Of a DNA stretch of 48,700 nt, positions 16,751 through 24,078 are shown in pieces. Both the position numbers and the translations under genes were made by a program. The notes below the pieces were generated by a model. That model saw nothing but the letters and a program-made list of their open reading frames with translations. It had not been told where the DNA came from and made no database searches. Origin of the DNA: JAEKLB01 sp050249235 (GTDB lineage Bacteria; Actinomycetota; Acidimicrobiia; Acidimicrobiales; CADCSY01); NCBI GenBank assembly GCA_050249235.1, contig JBFWQW010000010.1, positions 1-48,700 of the forward strand. Direction: 5' to 3'. How positions within the stretch are numbered: the first letter of the stretch is position 1; every line of letters starts with the position of its first letter.

Positions 16751-16894
16751 CCCGGCGCCCCTACCCACCTCGGCGCCGACGACCCCCTTCGCGACGGGGA
16801 GACACCGTTGCGGCTCGACCACAGCGGTGTAACCCGACGGTCGCAGATCGGCCGGACGCGATCGCCGTCAGCAGGCCCGAGGTAGGTGGAGGCC

Positions 16895-17221
16895 ATGGAC
16901 GAAGATCGACGTCGCCATCTCTCACAGCCCACCCGGCCGCCCGAGGATGCGCAGGAGGAGCACGCCTGCCTCGTCGCCGACGCCGCCGTCGTCGGCGTCG
17001 ATCCCGAGGCGGCGGTCGACCTCGCCGAGCGCCTCGGCGGTGCGATGGGCCTTCCGAGGGCGTACCGGGCCGTCGACCGGCGGATCGCGGTCGGCTACAC
17101 GCTCCCCGAGACCGAGGCCATGCTCGGCAGCGGGGCGAGGTCGACGCCGGGGGACCAGGCCACCCTCAACGGCACACGGGACGCCCCTCGACGGTCGCCG
17201 TCCCCCGGGAGCACACCCTGA
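16895..17221 (+). CDS. Hypothetical 108-residue protein
   Basis: No family recognised. The codons show strong GC at third positions through residues 25-80, supporting a real gene. The centre is a small helical domain: HACLVADAAVVGVDPEAAVDLAERLGGAMG followed by RAYRAVDRRIAVGYTLPET, given as separate anchors (AVDLAERLGG; RIAVGYTLPET). The C-terminus is Pro/Ser/Arg-rich and overlaps the 3' end of the convergent secreted-protein gene by 56 bp, so the true stop could matter for both. ATG 16895 has GAGGTAGG about 8 bp upstream; GTG 16886 is an alternative. Confidence 0.6.
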   Translation: MDEDRRRHLSQPTRPPEDAQEEHACLVADAAVVGVDPEAAVDLAERLGGAMGLPRAYRAVDRRIAVGYTLPETEAMLGSGARSTPGDQATLNGTRDAPRRSPSPGSTP

Positions 17222-17744
17222 CCTCGGCGATGCGGGCGATCGACCACGTGCCGGCCGGTGCGCGCGCCATCTCGACGATCAGGTCGTAGCCCGGGGTGGT
17301 GTCGTCGACCCGGCGGTCCCGATAGCGGACCTCGACCACGGCGGCCATCGACGAACCGGCGGGCGCGCCGGGCGGGGTCACGTCCCGCAGCCCGCCGGCC
17401 GAGAGGGTCGCCGCACCCTCGGTCCCGAGGAACACCGCCAGGCGCTGCACGAGCTCGACGGCCAGCCCCGTGGCGGTCGCCGTCCCGTCCCCGACGAGGC
17501 CGCGCAACGCCGCCGTCCTGTCCACCGGCGGGAGCCGCTCGACCGGACCGGAGACCGGCCCCGGGTCTGCCGTCGTGGTGCTCCGCTCGCCCGCGACCGC
17601 GTCCTCGACGGCGGCCGGCGACGCGCCCTGGGCGCAGGCGGCGGAGAGGGCGATCGTGAGCACCGAGGTCAGGGCGGCGACGGCACGTCTCGACCGCGGG
17701 GCCGGCCGCCGGGGGGAGCGCCCCCGTCGCCGACGATGCTCCAT
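17166..17744 (-). CDS. Secreted or lipoprotein-like hypothetical protein
   Basis: A 192-residue protein with an Arg-rich N-terminus (about 20 residues with paired arginines), a hydrophobic stretch VAALTSVLTIALSAACAQG and a Cys near residue 37. This is a poor lipobox (SAAC, with Leu one position too early), so it may be a lipoprotein or have a Sec/Tat signal. The mature part has a Thr/Asp/Pro linker, then a compact domain with VVEVRYRDRRV and YDLIVEMARAPAGTWSIARI, resembling an NTF2-like or Mce-associated-type accessory fold, but I cannot assign it. ATG 17744. Its 3' end overlaps the convergent upstream gene. Confidence 0.7.
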   Translation of the reverse strand: MEHRRRRGRSPRRPAPRSRRAVAALTSVLTIALSAACAQGASPAAVEDAVAGERSTTTADPGPVSGPVERLPPVDRTAALRGLVGDGTATATGLAVELVQRLAVFLGTEGAATLSAGGLRDVTPPGAPAGSSMAAVVEVRYRDRRVDDTTPGYDLIVEMARAPAGTWSIARIAEVRVCSRGTATVEGRPVCR

Positions 17745-17764
17745 GCGCCGATGTCCGCCGGGGG

Positions 17765-18031
17765 TCAGTGGAGGAACGCTGGCTCGATCGCCGAGGGAAG
17801 CCGGTCGAGCATGGTCTCCATGCGCCTCCGGAGCTCGAGCGCGCTCCGGAAGAGCCTGAGGTCGATCACCACCGGAACCGATCGCTCGATGGCGCAGGTG
17901 GCCAGGTCGGTCATGAGGCGCAGGGAGAGGTCGTCGACAGGCTCGGCCGGCACCAGCACGAGGGTGCTGCCGTCCATCGTCATGGTGACGGAGCCCGCCG
18001 CCACCCGATCGGGATCCGCTTGATCGGCCAC
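17765..18031 (-). CDS. Small STAS-like protein (STAS 1)
   Basis: An 88-residue protein with the secondary structure of a STAS (anti-sigma-factor antagonist) domain: strand GSTLVLVPAEPVDD, helix LRLMTDLATCAIE, strand VPVVIDLRLF, then a helix. The position that normally holds the phosphorylated Ser after the DL strand is RLFRS, without the DSxG motif, so control by a SpoIIAB-type kinase is not evident. GTG at 18031 lies 46 bp from the GTGAC-N6-GTGAC site at 18077-18092, which reads in the direction of this gene, and an AGAGGGGGG lies between them. It shares this promoter layout with STAS 2 and the 64-residue protein. Confidence 0.6.
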   Translation of the reverse strand: MADQADPDRVAAGSVTMTMDGSTLVLVPAEPVDDLSLRLMTDLATCAIERSVPVVIDLRLFRSALELRRRMETMLDRLPSAIEPAFLH

Positions 18032-18076
18032 GATCCCATGCTGGCGCCCGGTGCCCCCCTCTCGTGTGGCGCGACC

Positions 18077-18092
18077 GTCACCCGCCGGTCAC
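18077..18092 (-). promoter_or_regulatory. GTGAC-N6-GTGAC direct-repeat site 1
   Basis: On the minus strand two GTGAC half-sites start 11 bp apart. The pattern lies 46 bp upstream of the STAS 1 start and 101 bp from the divergent MarR gene. Eleven-bp direct repeats are the typical target of OmpR/PhoB-family regulators. The sequence after the repeat (GGTCGCGCCAC) resembles that after site 4 (GGAGCGCCAC). Confidence 0.75.
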
Positions 18093-18169
18093 AGATCGGT
18101 CGCGGCACGGCGGCGGCACGGCAGCGGCGCGCCCGGCCCGCCCGCCGGCGGTCATCCGCGGCGGAACAC

Positions 18170-18183
18170 CTGCAGTACTACAG
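18170..18183. promoter_or_regulatory. MarR-type operator palindrome
   Basis: CTGCAGTACTACAG is a dyad centred on AGTACT with 12 of 14 symmetric positions. It lies 10 bp before the GTG of the MarR gene and overlaps a TACAGT sequence at 18179-18184 that fits a -10 hexamer. Transcription would then begin at about 18191-18193, making a nearly leaderless message. A MarR protein bound here would block its own promoter. Confidence 0.6.
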
Positions 18184-18192
18184 TCATCTGGC

Positions 18193-18678
18193 GTGGGTGA
18201 GCGCGCCATGTCCCCGGCCCGGACCGCCGGGGCGCTCCTGACCGCGTCGAGGGCCCTGGTCGGGATCGCCGCCCGATCACTCGCGGACGTCGACGTGACG
18301 CTCCCGCAGTTCCGTGCGCTCGTCGTCCTGGCGGGTCGGTCGGGCCTGACGGTCACGGAGCTCGCGGGCTCGCTGTCCATCCACCCGTCGACGGCCACCC
18401 GCCTCTGCGATCGCCTCGTCGCCAGGAGCCTCGTCCGTCGCTCACCGAGCGCCGAGGACCGCCGGGAGACGATCGTCCAGCTGACCGCGACCGGTGGCCG
18501 GCTGGTGGCCCGGGTGAGCGACCGCAGGCGGGCCGACCTCGAGGCCATCGCCTCGGCGATGGGCCCGGCGGATCGGGCGGCGGTCGTCGAGGCGCTCGAG
18601 ATCTTCGCCGCCGCCGCCGGGGAGCCGGAGCTCCTCGATCCCTTCGGTTGGGTGAGCGGGACAGACGACCCTCCGTGA
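18193..18678 (+). CDS. MarR-family transcriptional regulator (MarR 1)
   Basis: A 161-residue winged-helix regulator. The N-terminal helix (LLTASRALVGIAARSL) leads to the HTH: LPQFRALVVLAGRSGLTVTELA, then recognition helix HPSTATRLCDRLVARSLVRR (quoted as family anchor) and wing SAEDRRETIVQLT, then the C-terminal dimerisation helices. It is clearly a paralogue of MarR 2 at 25107-25679. The start is GTG 18193, which fits the putative leaderless promoter; ATG 18208 is the alternative. The stop overlaps the ClC channel start as GTGA, so regulator and channel form an operon and the channel is the likely target. Confidence 0.9.
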   Translation: MGERAMSPARTAGALLTASRALVGIAARSLADVDVTLPQFRALVVLAGRSGLTVTELAGSLSIHPSTATRLCDRLVARSLVRRSPSAEDRRETIVQLTATGGRLVARVSDRRRADLEAIASAMGPADRAAVVEALEIFAAAAGEPELLDPFGWVSGTDDPP

Positions 18679-20372
18679 GGCGCCGGCGGTCGAACCGGAG
18701 ACGCCAGGAGCTCCTGCGGGTCGACCGCGAGGGCTTGCGCTCGTTGACGCGTCGATGGCGTGAGGTCTTGCTCCTTGCCGGGCTCACCGGGGCGGCGGTG
18801 GGCCTGCTCGTCGCCGGCTTCGACACGGTGGCGAGCGAGGTTCTCCTTCAGGGCGTGCTCGACCTCCCGCTAGGACTCGGTGCCGTCGCGCCGGCCATCG
18901 GGCTCCTCGTCGCCGTGGCCGCCCTCCGGTTCGCCGGCCGGGGTGTCGGGCCGGCGACGTCGGACGAGTACATCCGCGCCTTCCACGAGCCCCAGGGCCG
19001 GCTCCCGTTGCGGGCCGTGCCTCCCCGTGTCCTCGCCGCGCTCGCCACGCTGGGTTCGGGCAGCCCCTTGGGCTACGAGGGACCGTCGCTCTATCTCGGT
19101 GCCGCGCTCGGGAGCGCCGTGCAGCGCCTCCTCCCACGACGGTTCACCGTGGACGACGCCAAGCTGCTGCTCGTGGCCGGGGCGGCGGCGGGCGTCGCGG
19201 CGATCTTCAAGGCACCGCTGACCGGGATCGTGTTCGCGCTCGAGGTCCCGTACCAGGAGGACCTCGCCCGGCGGGCGCTCCTGCCGGCGTCCATCAGCGC
19301 CGCGGCCAGCTACGTGGTCTTCGCGTCGATCGCCGGCACCGAACCCATCCTCCCGGTCGCCGGGCAGCCACCGTTCAACCTGGTCGACCTCGGCGGCGCG
19401 GCAGCCGTCGGGCTCGTCTGCGGGATCCTGGCCAGGCTCTTCGTGGCGATCATCACGATGGCGAAGCGCCTCACCGCCACGGGCCGTCCCTACCTCCGCG
19501 CCGTGTCGGCGGGGGTGGTGCTCGGGACGATCGTGCTGCTCGGATCGGCCGTCCCCGGCGGCGACGGCCTCACGCTGGGACCGGGGTACGAGGCCATCCG
19601 CTGGTCGCTCGACCCGGATCGCAGCCTGTGGGCGATCGTCGCGCTGGGGACGCTCCGGGTGGCGGGGACGGGCGCGGCGATCGCTGGTGGAGGTGTCGGC
19701 GGGCTCTTCATCCCGCTGGTCGTCCAGGGCGCGCTGGTCGGCCGGACCGTCGGAGGAGTCGTCGGCGTCGGGGACACGTCGCTGTTCCCCCTCGTCGGGA
19801 TGGCGGCCTTCCTCGGTGCCGGGTACCGGGTTCCTCTCGCCGCGGTGGTGTTCGTCGCCGAGTCCACAGGCCGGCCGGGCTTCGTCGTGCCCGGGGTCAT
19901 CGCCGCGGTCGTCGCCCAGCTGGTCATGGGCCGGGCCTCCATCTCGCCGTACCAGGCTCCCGCCCGGATGGGTCACCTCGAGCGGAGGCTGGCCCTGCCC
20001 GTCGCCACGGTCCTCGTCAGCGACGGCCCGACGACAGGCCCGGATGCCACGCTCGAGTCGCTGTTCTGGGCGCACCTCGCACCGGGAGGCCAGCAGAGCG
20101 TCCCGGTCGTCGAGGGTGACGACTACCTCGGGATCGTGACCACGACCGACCTCGCGTCCGTTCCGTGGGACAGGTGGAAGGCCACCACCGTCGAGTCGGT
20201 CATGCGCCGTGATCTCCCCGTCGCCGCACCCGACTGGCTCCTCTCGCGCGCCATCGGCGTGATGGGTGAGCAGGGCGTGGGCCTGCTCGCCGTCTGCGGC
20301 GCCGACGGCCGGTTCGTCGGAACGGTGGCGTCGGCCGACCTCGTGCGGCTCGACGAGCTCCTCGAGGAGTGA
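18675..20372 (+). CDS. ClC-family chloride channel/transporter with CBS domains
   Basis: A 565-residue membrane protein. An Arg-rich cytosolic N-terminus precedes about 10 or more helices with the ClC anion-pathway motifs: GSGSPLGYEGPSLYLG (gating Glu135 in GYEGP, where GREGP is usual), and IAGGGVGGLFIPLVVQG with the GxFxP signature. GAGYRVPLAAVVFVAE marks the end of the second repeat. Residues about 450-565 form a CBS pair (SVPVVEGDDYLGIVTTTDLA; GVGLLAVCGADGRFVGTV as anchors) that could sense adenine nucleotides. GTG 18675 overlaps the MarR 1 stop (GTGA). Whether it is a channel or a Cl-/H+ exchanger cannot be decided here. Confidence 0.93.
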   Translation: MRRRRSNRRRQELLRVDREGLRSLTRRWREVLLLAGLTGAAVGLLVAGFDTVASEVLLQGVLDLPLGLGAVAPAIGLLVAVAALRFAGRGVGPATSDEYIRAFHEPQGRLPLRAVPPRVLAALATLGSGSPLGYEGPSLYLGAALGSAVQRLLPRRFTVDDAKLLLVAGAAAGVAAIFKAPLTGIVFALEVPYQEDLARRALLPASISAAASYVVFASIAGTEPILPVAGQPPFNLVDLGGAAAVGLVCGILARLFVAIITMAKRLTATGRPYLRAVSAGVVLGTIVLLGSAVPGGDGLTLGPGYEAIRWSLDPDRSLWAIVALGTLRVAGTGAAIAGGGVGGLFIPLVVQGALVGRTVGGVVGVGDTSLFPLVGMAAFLGAGYRVPLAAVVFVAESTGRPGFVVPGVIAAVVAQLVMGRASISPYQAPARMGHLERRLALPVATVLVSDGPTTGPDATLESLFWAHLAPGGQQSVPVVEGDDYLGIVTTTDLASVPWDRWKATTVESVMRRDLPVAAPDWLLSRAIGVMGEQGVGLLAVCGADGRFVGTVASADLVRLDELLEE

Positions 20373-20388
20373 GAGGGTGGGCCCACGT

Positions 20389-20421
20389 CGCTCCCCCTGC
20401 CCGAGCGGCCGCCGGGGAGCG
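20389..20421. terminator. Hairpin between convergent ClC and STAS 2 genes
   Basis: A perfect 8-bp stem CGCTCCCC/GGGGAGCG encloses a 17-nt GC-rich loop in the 52-bp gap between the ClC stop (20372) and the 3' end of STAS 2 (20425). Flanking GAGGGT and GCCCTC could extend it. It is a good candidate for a bidirectional terminator without a U-tract. Confidence 0.55.
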
Positions 20422-20424
20422 CCC

Positions 20425-20754
20425 TCACTCCTGCCGCGTCTCCCCGAGACGGAACAGGTGCTCGCTGTTGGTGGCCCTGAGCATCGACCTGATCCCCCGG
20501 TTCGTGCGCCGGAGCTCGACGTCGTGGCCGCCCCGCCGGAGCCGGCGGGCGGTGTCGGCGAGGGCGTACAGGGGGGCCAGCCCGATGAGCTCGGTCCGGC
20601 CCAGGTCGACCACGAGCGGCCGGCCGGCCGGCACCCGGGCGAGGGCGTGGCGCAGCGCCCCCTCGTCGGCATCGTGGACCTCGGCGGGGAGCCGGATGAC
20701 GTGTTCCTCCCGCCCGGGACCCGTCTCGAGGGCGTGTGCGGCCGCGAAGGTCAT
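20425..20754 (-). CDS. STAS-domain protein (STAS 2)
   Basis: A 109-residue single STAS domain: strand HVIRLPAEVHDAD, helix EGALRHALARVP, strand PLVVDLGRTEL, helix LAPLYALADTARRLRRGG, strand HDVELRRTNRGIRSMLRATN, the last two with the usual GLxxLxxxxRRL and R-S-ML pattern. The loop that normally contains the phosphorylatable DSxG reads ELIGLAPL, so there is no acceptor Ser. ATG 20754. The direct-repeat site 20799-20814 lies 45 bp upstream and is shared with the divergent response regulator gene. Confidence 0.8.
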   Translation of the reverse strand: MTFAAAHALETGPGREEHVIRLPAEVHDADEGALRHALARVPAGRPLVVDLGRTELIGLAPLYALADTARRLRRGGHDVELRRTNRGIRSMLRATNSEHLFRLGETRQE

Positions 20755-20798
20755 GGAACCACCTTCGCCGACGAGCTCATGTGCGACGTGTCGGGAGC

Positions 20799-20814
20799 GT
20801 CACACCTCCGTCAC
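20799..20814 (-). promoter_or_regulatory. GTGAC-N6-GTGAC direct-repeat site 2
   Basis: Minus-strand GTGAC half-sites spaced 11 bp apart, 45 bp before the STAS 2 start and 72 bp before the divergent response regulator ATG at 20886. The location suggests that the encoded OmpR-type regulator binds its own control region and drives STAS 2. Confidence 0.75.
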
Positions 20815-20885
20815 GAACCCGGCTCGGGGGACGCCCGCCACCGGACTCGGGCCCGCCGGCGGCACGGCGATGGCAGGCTGGCCCG

Positions 20886-21569
20886 ATGGCCCAGCGGATC
20901 CTCCTCGTCGAGGACGACCGCTCCGTCCGGGAGGCGGTCTCCATCGTCCTCGAGCGGGCCGGCTTCCAGGTGGAGAGCGTCACCGACGGCGGTGAGGCCC
21001 TGGACCGGTTCACCGATGGCCCCGGCTTCGAGGCCGTGATCCTCGACCTGATGCTGCCCACCATGAACGGCTTCGACGTCTGCCGGGCGATCCGGGCCGT
21101 CTCCCGGGTGCCGATCGTCATGCTGACGGCCCGCGACGAGCCGGCCGACATGGTGGCCGGGCTCGAGCTCGGCGCCGACGACTACGTCACGAAGCCCTTC
21201 GAGGCGGCCGTCCTCGCGGCGCGGCTGCGGGCCGTCCTCCGCCGAGTCGAGCCGAGCGGCATCGACGCCGAGCGTCTCTCCCTGCGCGACCTGACCATCG
21301 ACGAGGCCGCCTTCCGGGCCTACCGCGGGGAGCAGGAGATCCGACTCACGGCGATCGAGTTCCGGCTGCTCGCCGAGCTCGTGCGGCACGCGGGGAGCGT
21401 CCTCACCCGGCAGGTCCTCCTCGAGCGCGTCTGGGGCTACGACTACCTCGGGGACTCCCGCCTGGTCGACATGGCCGTCAAGCGGCTGCGCGACAAACTC
21501 GAGGTGCCGGAGCAGCCGCCGTACGTGACGACGGTCCGGGGCGTCGGCTACCGGTTCGAACGTGGCTGA
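20886..21569 (+). CDS. OmpR/PhoB-family response regulator (TCS 2)
   Basis: A 227-residue regulator. The receiver has LLVEDDRSVR, phosphoacceptor Asp54 in VILDLMLPTMNG, Thr in VMLTARDE and Lys in ADDYVTKPFE. The OmpR-type winged helix covers about residues 128-226 (LTAIEFRLLAELVRHAG, VWGYDYLGDSRLVDMAVKRL, end TVRGVGYRFERG). The stop overlaps the kinase start by 8 bp. I propose it as the protein that binds the four 11-bp-spaced GTGAC repeats at 18077, 20799, 23001 and 24079, because all four cluster around this gene and the family recognises such repeats. That link is inference. Confidence 0.93.
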   Translation: MAQRILLVEDDRSVREAVSIVLERAGFQVESVTDGGEALDRFTDGPGFEAVILDLMLPTMNGFDVCRAIRAVSRVPIVMLTARDEPADMVAGLELGADDYVTKPFEAAVLAARLRAVLRRVEPSGIDAERLSLRDLTIDEAAFRAYRGEQEIRLTAIEFRLLAELVRHAGSVLTRQVLLERVWGYDYLGDSRLVDMAVKRLRDKLEVPEQPPYVTTVRGVGYRFERG

Positions 21570-23004
21570 GGGGCCGACGCTCGTTCCCAACCGCTTCCGA
21601 CGGCGCCTGACGGCTGCCTTCGTGCTGGTGGCGGCGGTGAGCGCCGGCATCGTCTCGGTGGTCACCTACGGCCTGGCCCGGGAGTACCGCTGGCGGAGCT
21701 TCCGCAGCACGAGCCTCCACGAGGCCCGGGTGATCCTGGCGCTCGCACCGGCCGAGCTCGACGACGTGCGGTTCGAACAGCTCCGGGCTGCCTACGAGCC
21801 CCGGACGGACGCCGACGTGCTGGCGATCGGACCGGGTGGGGTCCATTCGTCGTCGCCGGCGATATCCCTGGCCGACGTCCCCACCGCCATCCGCCAGGTC
21901 GGGGAGCCGGGCGTCCCGGACAGCGCCGAGGCGAAGGTGGGCGACAAGGCGGTGCTCGTCATCGCGGCTGCGGGCGACGGCGACACGACCTTCTACTTCT
22001 TCTTCTCGCTCCGCCAGCTCGAGGACAGCCTCGGTGAGCTGTGGCGCACGTCGCTGGCGGCGTGGAGCCTCACGGTGCTGGCCGCGGGGGCGGTCGGCCA
22101 GGTGGTGGCCCGCACCACCTTGCGCCCTGTCGGCGAGGTCGCCGGGGCCGCGGAGGCGATCGCCGCCGGGGACCTGGGCGCCAGGCTGCCCGTGGCCTCG
22201 AACGATGAGTTCGGTGCGCTGGCCGGCTCCTTCAACCACATGGCCGACGAGGTCGAGGAGATGGTGGCGATGCTCGAGGCGGCGGCGCAGCGGCAGCGCC
22301 AGTTCACGGCCGATGTCGCCCACGAGCTGCGGACGCCGCTGACCGGCATGTCCGTGACGGCCGCGGTCCTCGACGAGATGCTCGAGGAGCTTCCCGCGCA
22401 GGCCAGGCGGATGGCGTCGCTCCTCGTCACGGATGTGGCCAGGCTGCGGGACCTCGTCCTCGAGCTCCTCGAGCTGTCCCGCCTCGAAGCGACCGGGGGC
22501 GAGCCGTCGCGCAAGGAGCCGCTGCGCATTGCCGACGCGGTCGAAGCCGTGGTGCGCTCGGCCGATCTCCGCCGGTCGGCGGCCGTCGCCGTGGAGGGGG
22601 GCGACCTCGTCGTCCACGCCGAGCCGGCCGCCCTCCGCAGGATCCTCTCGAACCTCCTGGACAACGCCGTCCGGCACGGTGCCGCCAACGTCGCCGTGCG
22701 GGCCGCGTCGAACGGGGACGGCACCGTGGTCGCGGTCGAGGACGACGGCCCGGGCATCCCCGAGGGCGATCTCCCCCGGATCTTCGATCGCTTCGTCAAG
22801 TCCGACAGGTCGCGTGCCGCTGGCGGCTCGGGATTGGGCCTTGCGATCGCGCGGCAGCATGCGGTCGCGATGGGGGGCGACCTCACGGTCACGAGTCGGC
22901 TCGGCGAAGGGGCCCGGTTCACGTTGTGGCTGCCGGCGCCCGCCGAGGAGGGAGGCGTCGGGATCGACGCCGACGACCTCGGATCGAGCGGTCCGGGGCT
23001 GTGA
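21562..23004 (+). CDS. Sensor histidine kinase (TCS 2)
   Basis: A 480-residue classical histidine kinase: TM1 (LTAAFVLVAAVSAGIVSVVTYG, residues about 16-38), an extracytoplasmic sensor of about 120 residues, TM2 near 155-180, a HAMP linker (RPVGEVAGAAEAIAAGDLGA as family anchor), HisKA with the acceptor in VAHELRTPL (His254), and HATPase_c with LLDNAVRHGA, DDGPGIP and GGSGLGLAIARQHA. GTG 21562 overlaps the response regulator stop by 8 bp. Its stop codon lies inside direct-repeat site 3. The sensor domain has no family I recognise. Confidence 0.93.
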   Translation: MAEGPTLVPNRFRRRLTAAFVLVAAVSAGIVSVVTYGLAREYRWRSFRSTSLHEARVILALAPAELDDVRFEQLRAAYEPRTDADVLAIGPGGVHSSSPAISLADVPTAIRQVGEPGVPDSAEAKVGDKAVLVIAAAGDGDTTFYFFFSLRQLEDSLGELWRTSLAAWSLTVLAAGAVGQVVARTTLRPVGEVAGAAEAIAAGDLGARLPVASNDEFGALAGSFNHMADEVEEMVAMLEAAAQRQRQFTADVAHELRTPLTGMSVTAAVLDEMLEELPAQARRMASLLVTDVARLRDLVLELLELSRLEATGGEPSRKEPLRIADAVEAVVRSADLRRSAAVAVEGGDLVVHAEPAALRRILSNLLDNAVRHGAANVAVRAASNGDGTVVAVEDDGPGIPEGDLPRIFDRFVKSDRSRAAGGSGLGLAIARQHAVAMGGDLTVTSRLGEGARFTLWLPAPAEEGGVGIDADDLGSSGPGL

Positions 23005-23016
23005 CCCGTTCGTGAC
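23001..23016 (+). promoter_or_regulatory. GTGAC-N6-GTGAC direct-repeat site 3
   Basis: Plus-strand GTGAC half-sites spaced 11 bp apart. The first overlaps the kinase stop codon; the second ends 45 bp before the ATG of the 64-residue protein at 23061, the same distance as for STAS 1 and STAS 2. Confidence 0.7.
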
Positions 23017-23060
23017 GCGCCGGCGCGACAGCGCGAACCGACGTCGGGAAGGGTCCGGGC

Positions 23061-23255
23061 ATGGAAGACGTCGTCATGGACATCGACCCCGGTGCGGACC
23101 GCCTCGCCGATGTCGCGACCGGTGTCGAGCTGGAGCTGATCGAGCTGGTCGCACGCCGGGAGGAGTCGCAGCGCCGGGGTGAGAGCGGGGCGGGCACCGA
23201 CGCCGCCATCACCGGGCTCCAGGACCGGTTGGCCGAGATCGCGGATCGCGTCTGA
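23061..23255 (+). CDS. Hypothetical 64-residue acidic protein
   Basis: A small, acidic, helical protein with no recognised family. It has GADRLADVATGVELELIELV followed by RREESQRRGE and ends ITGLQDRLAEIADRV, so an amphipathic helix or short coiled coil is likely. ATG 23061 with GGGAAGGG about 8 bp upstream. Its start lies 45 bp downstream of direct-repeat site 3, the same promoter layout as STAS 1 and STAS 2, which is the best evidence that it is a genuine gene of that regulon. It could be a regulatory or adaptor peptide. Confidence 0.6.
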   Translation: MEDVVMDIDPGADRLADVATGVELELIELVARREESQRRGESGAGTDAAITGLQDRLAEIADRV

Positions 23256-23337
23256 GGGGCCGGGTGGCCCGGGTTGGGCCGAGGCCGGTGGCCGGCACCT
23301 CCGGTCTCGGTGAACGACCCCGCCGGGGCCCCGACGG

Positions 23338-23359
23338 GCGCCCGGGAGAGCCCGGGTGC
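23338..23359. terminator. Hairpin downstream of the 64-residue protein
   Basis: A stem with nine pairs (one G-U) around an AGAG loop, built on CCCGGG/CCCGGG arms at 23341-23346 and 23351-23356, lies about 80 bp after the stop at 23255. It is a plausible terminator. The rest of the 215 bp between 23256 and 23471 shows no gene I can support. Confidence 0.4.
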
Positions 23360-23428
23360 GGCGTTCGGACTGCGGCCCGCTCCGCCGTTGCGACCCTGTT
23401 TCCGAGCTGTAGGCGAACCGCGACGGGC

Positions 23429-23473
23429 CACGTCTCGACGGGGCGCGAGCAGCCCCCGTACCGTCGAGACGTG
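23429..23473. repeat. 13-bp perfect inverted repeat overlapping a start codon
   Basis: CACGTCTCGACGG (23429-23441) and CCGTCGAGACGTG (23461-23473) are perfect reverse complements separated by 19 bp. The second arm contains the GTG proposed as start of the small protein at 23471. As RNA it would hide the start in a stem; as DNA it could be an operator. Confidence 0.85.
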
Positions 23474-23605
23474 ATCTCGGGGGAGCGACGGGCTCGTGGG
23501 CCATCCGATGCCCGCGGCGTGCCGATCGGCTGGTCCTGGCTCCTGCCCATCGGGTTGGTGGGCCTCGCGGTGGCCGTCGTGGCGTCCCTCTTGGACGCGA
23601 TGTAG
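23471..23605 (+). CDS. Possible 44-residue single-helix membrane protein
   Basis: A short frame with a polar N-terminus and one clear membrane helix, WSWLLPIGLVGLAVAVVASLL, ending DAM. The start codon GTG is inside the right arm of a 13-bp inverted repeat and no strong ribosome-binding site precedes it. If translated it would be a small inner-membrane peptide. Its 3' end is 78 bp from the convergent STAS 3 gene. The hydrophobic block is the only support, so this call is weak. Confidence 0.35.
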   Translation: MISGERRARGPSDARGVPIGWSWLLPIGLVGLAVAVVASLLDAM

Positions 23606-23683
23606 CGCCGGGCCGCACGCCCGCGACGGCCGACAGGTCGGTGCGCCGGCCGGGCCCCGTCCGCGGGTCAGCGAGGTTGCGGG

Positions 23684-23995
23684 TCAGCGAGCTTCGAGCA
23701 GGCCGCCGGCGCCGGCGAGGGCCAGGCGGCGGCGCACGCCCTCGTTCATCGAGCCGATGGTGACCCGCCGCCCGTGCCGGCGCAGGTCGGCGACCGCCCC
23801 TTCCAGCGCCCGGGCACCGGCGACGTCGACGAACGTGACACCGGCGAGCTCGATGACGACGCTGGCCCGGAGCGGTCCGAGCCCGATGGCGTCGGCGAAG
23901 AGCGCCCCCCCGGCCAGGTCGAGCTCGCCCGTGACGGCCAGGGCAGTGTGATCCCGCCGATCCTGCACGTCGAGCACCATGAAGTCGGGGGGCAT
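23684..23995 (-). CDS. STAS-domain protein (STAS 3)
   Basis: A 103-residue STAS domain: strand HTALAVTGELDLAGGALFAD, strand ASVVIELAGVTFVDVAGARALEG (quoted as anchor), helix AVADLRRHGRR and strand VTIGSMNEGVRRRLALAG. The motif where SpoIIAA-type proteins carry DSxG reads DVAGA, so the acceptor Ser is Ala. ATG 23995 is preferred because AAAAGGA lies about 6 bp upstream; an in-frame ATG at 24043 gives a 119-residue form. It is divergent from the pilin-like gene; direct-repeat site 4 lies between them but points toward the pilin gene. Confidence 0.85.
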   Translation of the reverse strand: MPPDFMVLDVQDRRDHTALAVTGELDLAGGALFADAIGLGPLRASVVIELAGVTFVDVAGARALEGAVADLRRHGRRVTIGSMNEGVRRRLALAGAGGLLEAR

Positions 23996-24078
23996 CTCGT
24001 CCTTTTCGGCCGGCCCTCGCCGCGCCGACCCCTGTGATGCCATGCCGAACGGTCCGGGGCAAGGGTGAGCGACCGTCT

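Noticed and set aside
21545..21565. GGTTCGAAC as a tRNA T-arm
   Set aside because: It lies in the end of the response regulator gene and no acceptor or anticodon arm surrounds it.
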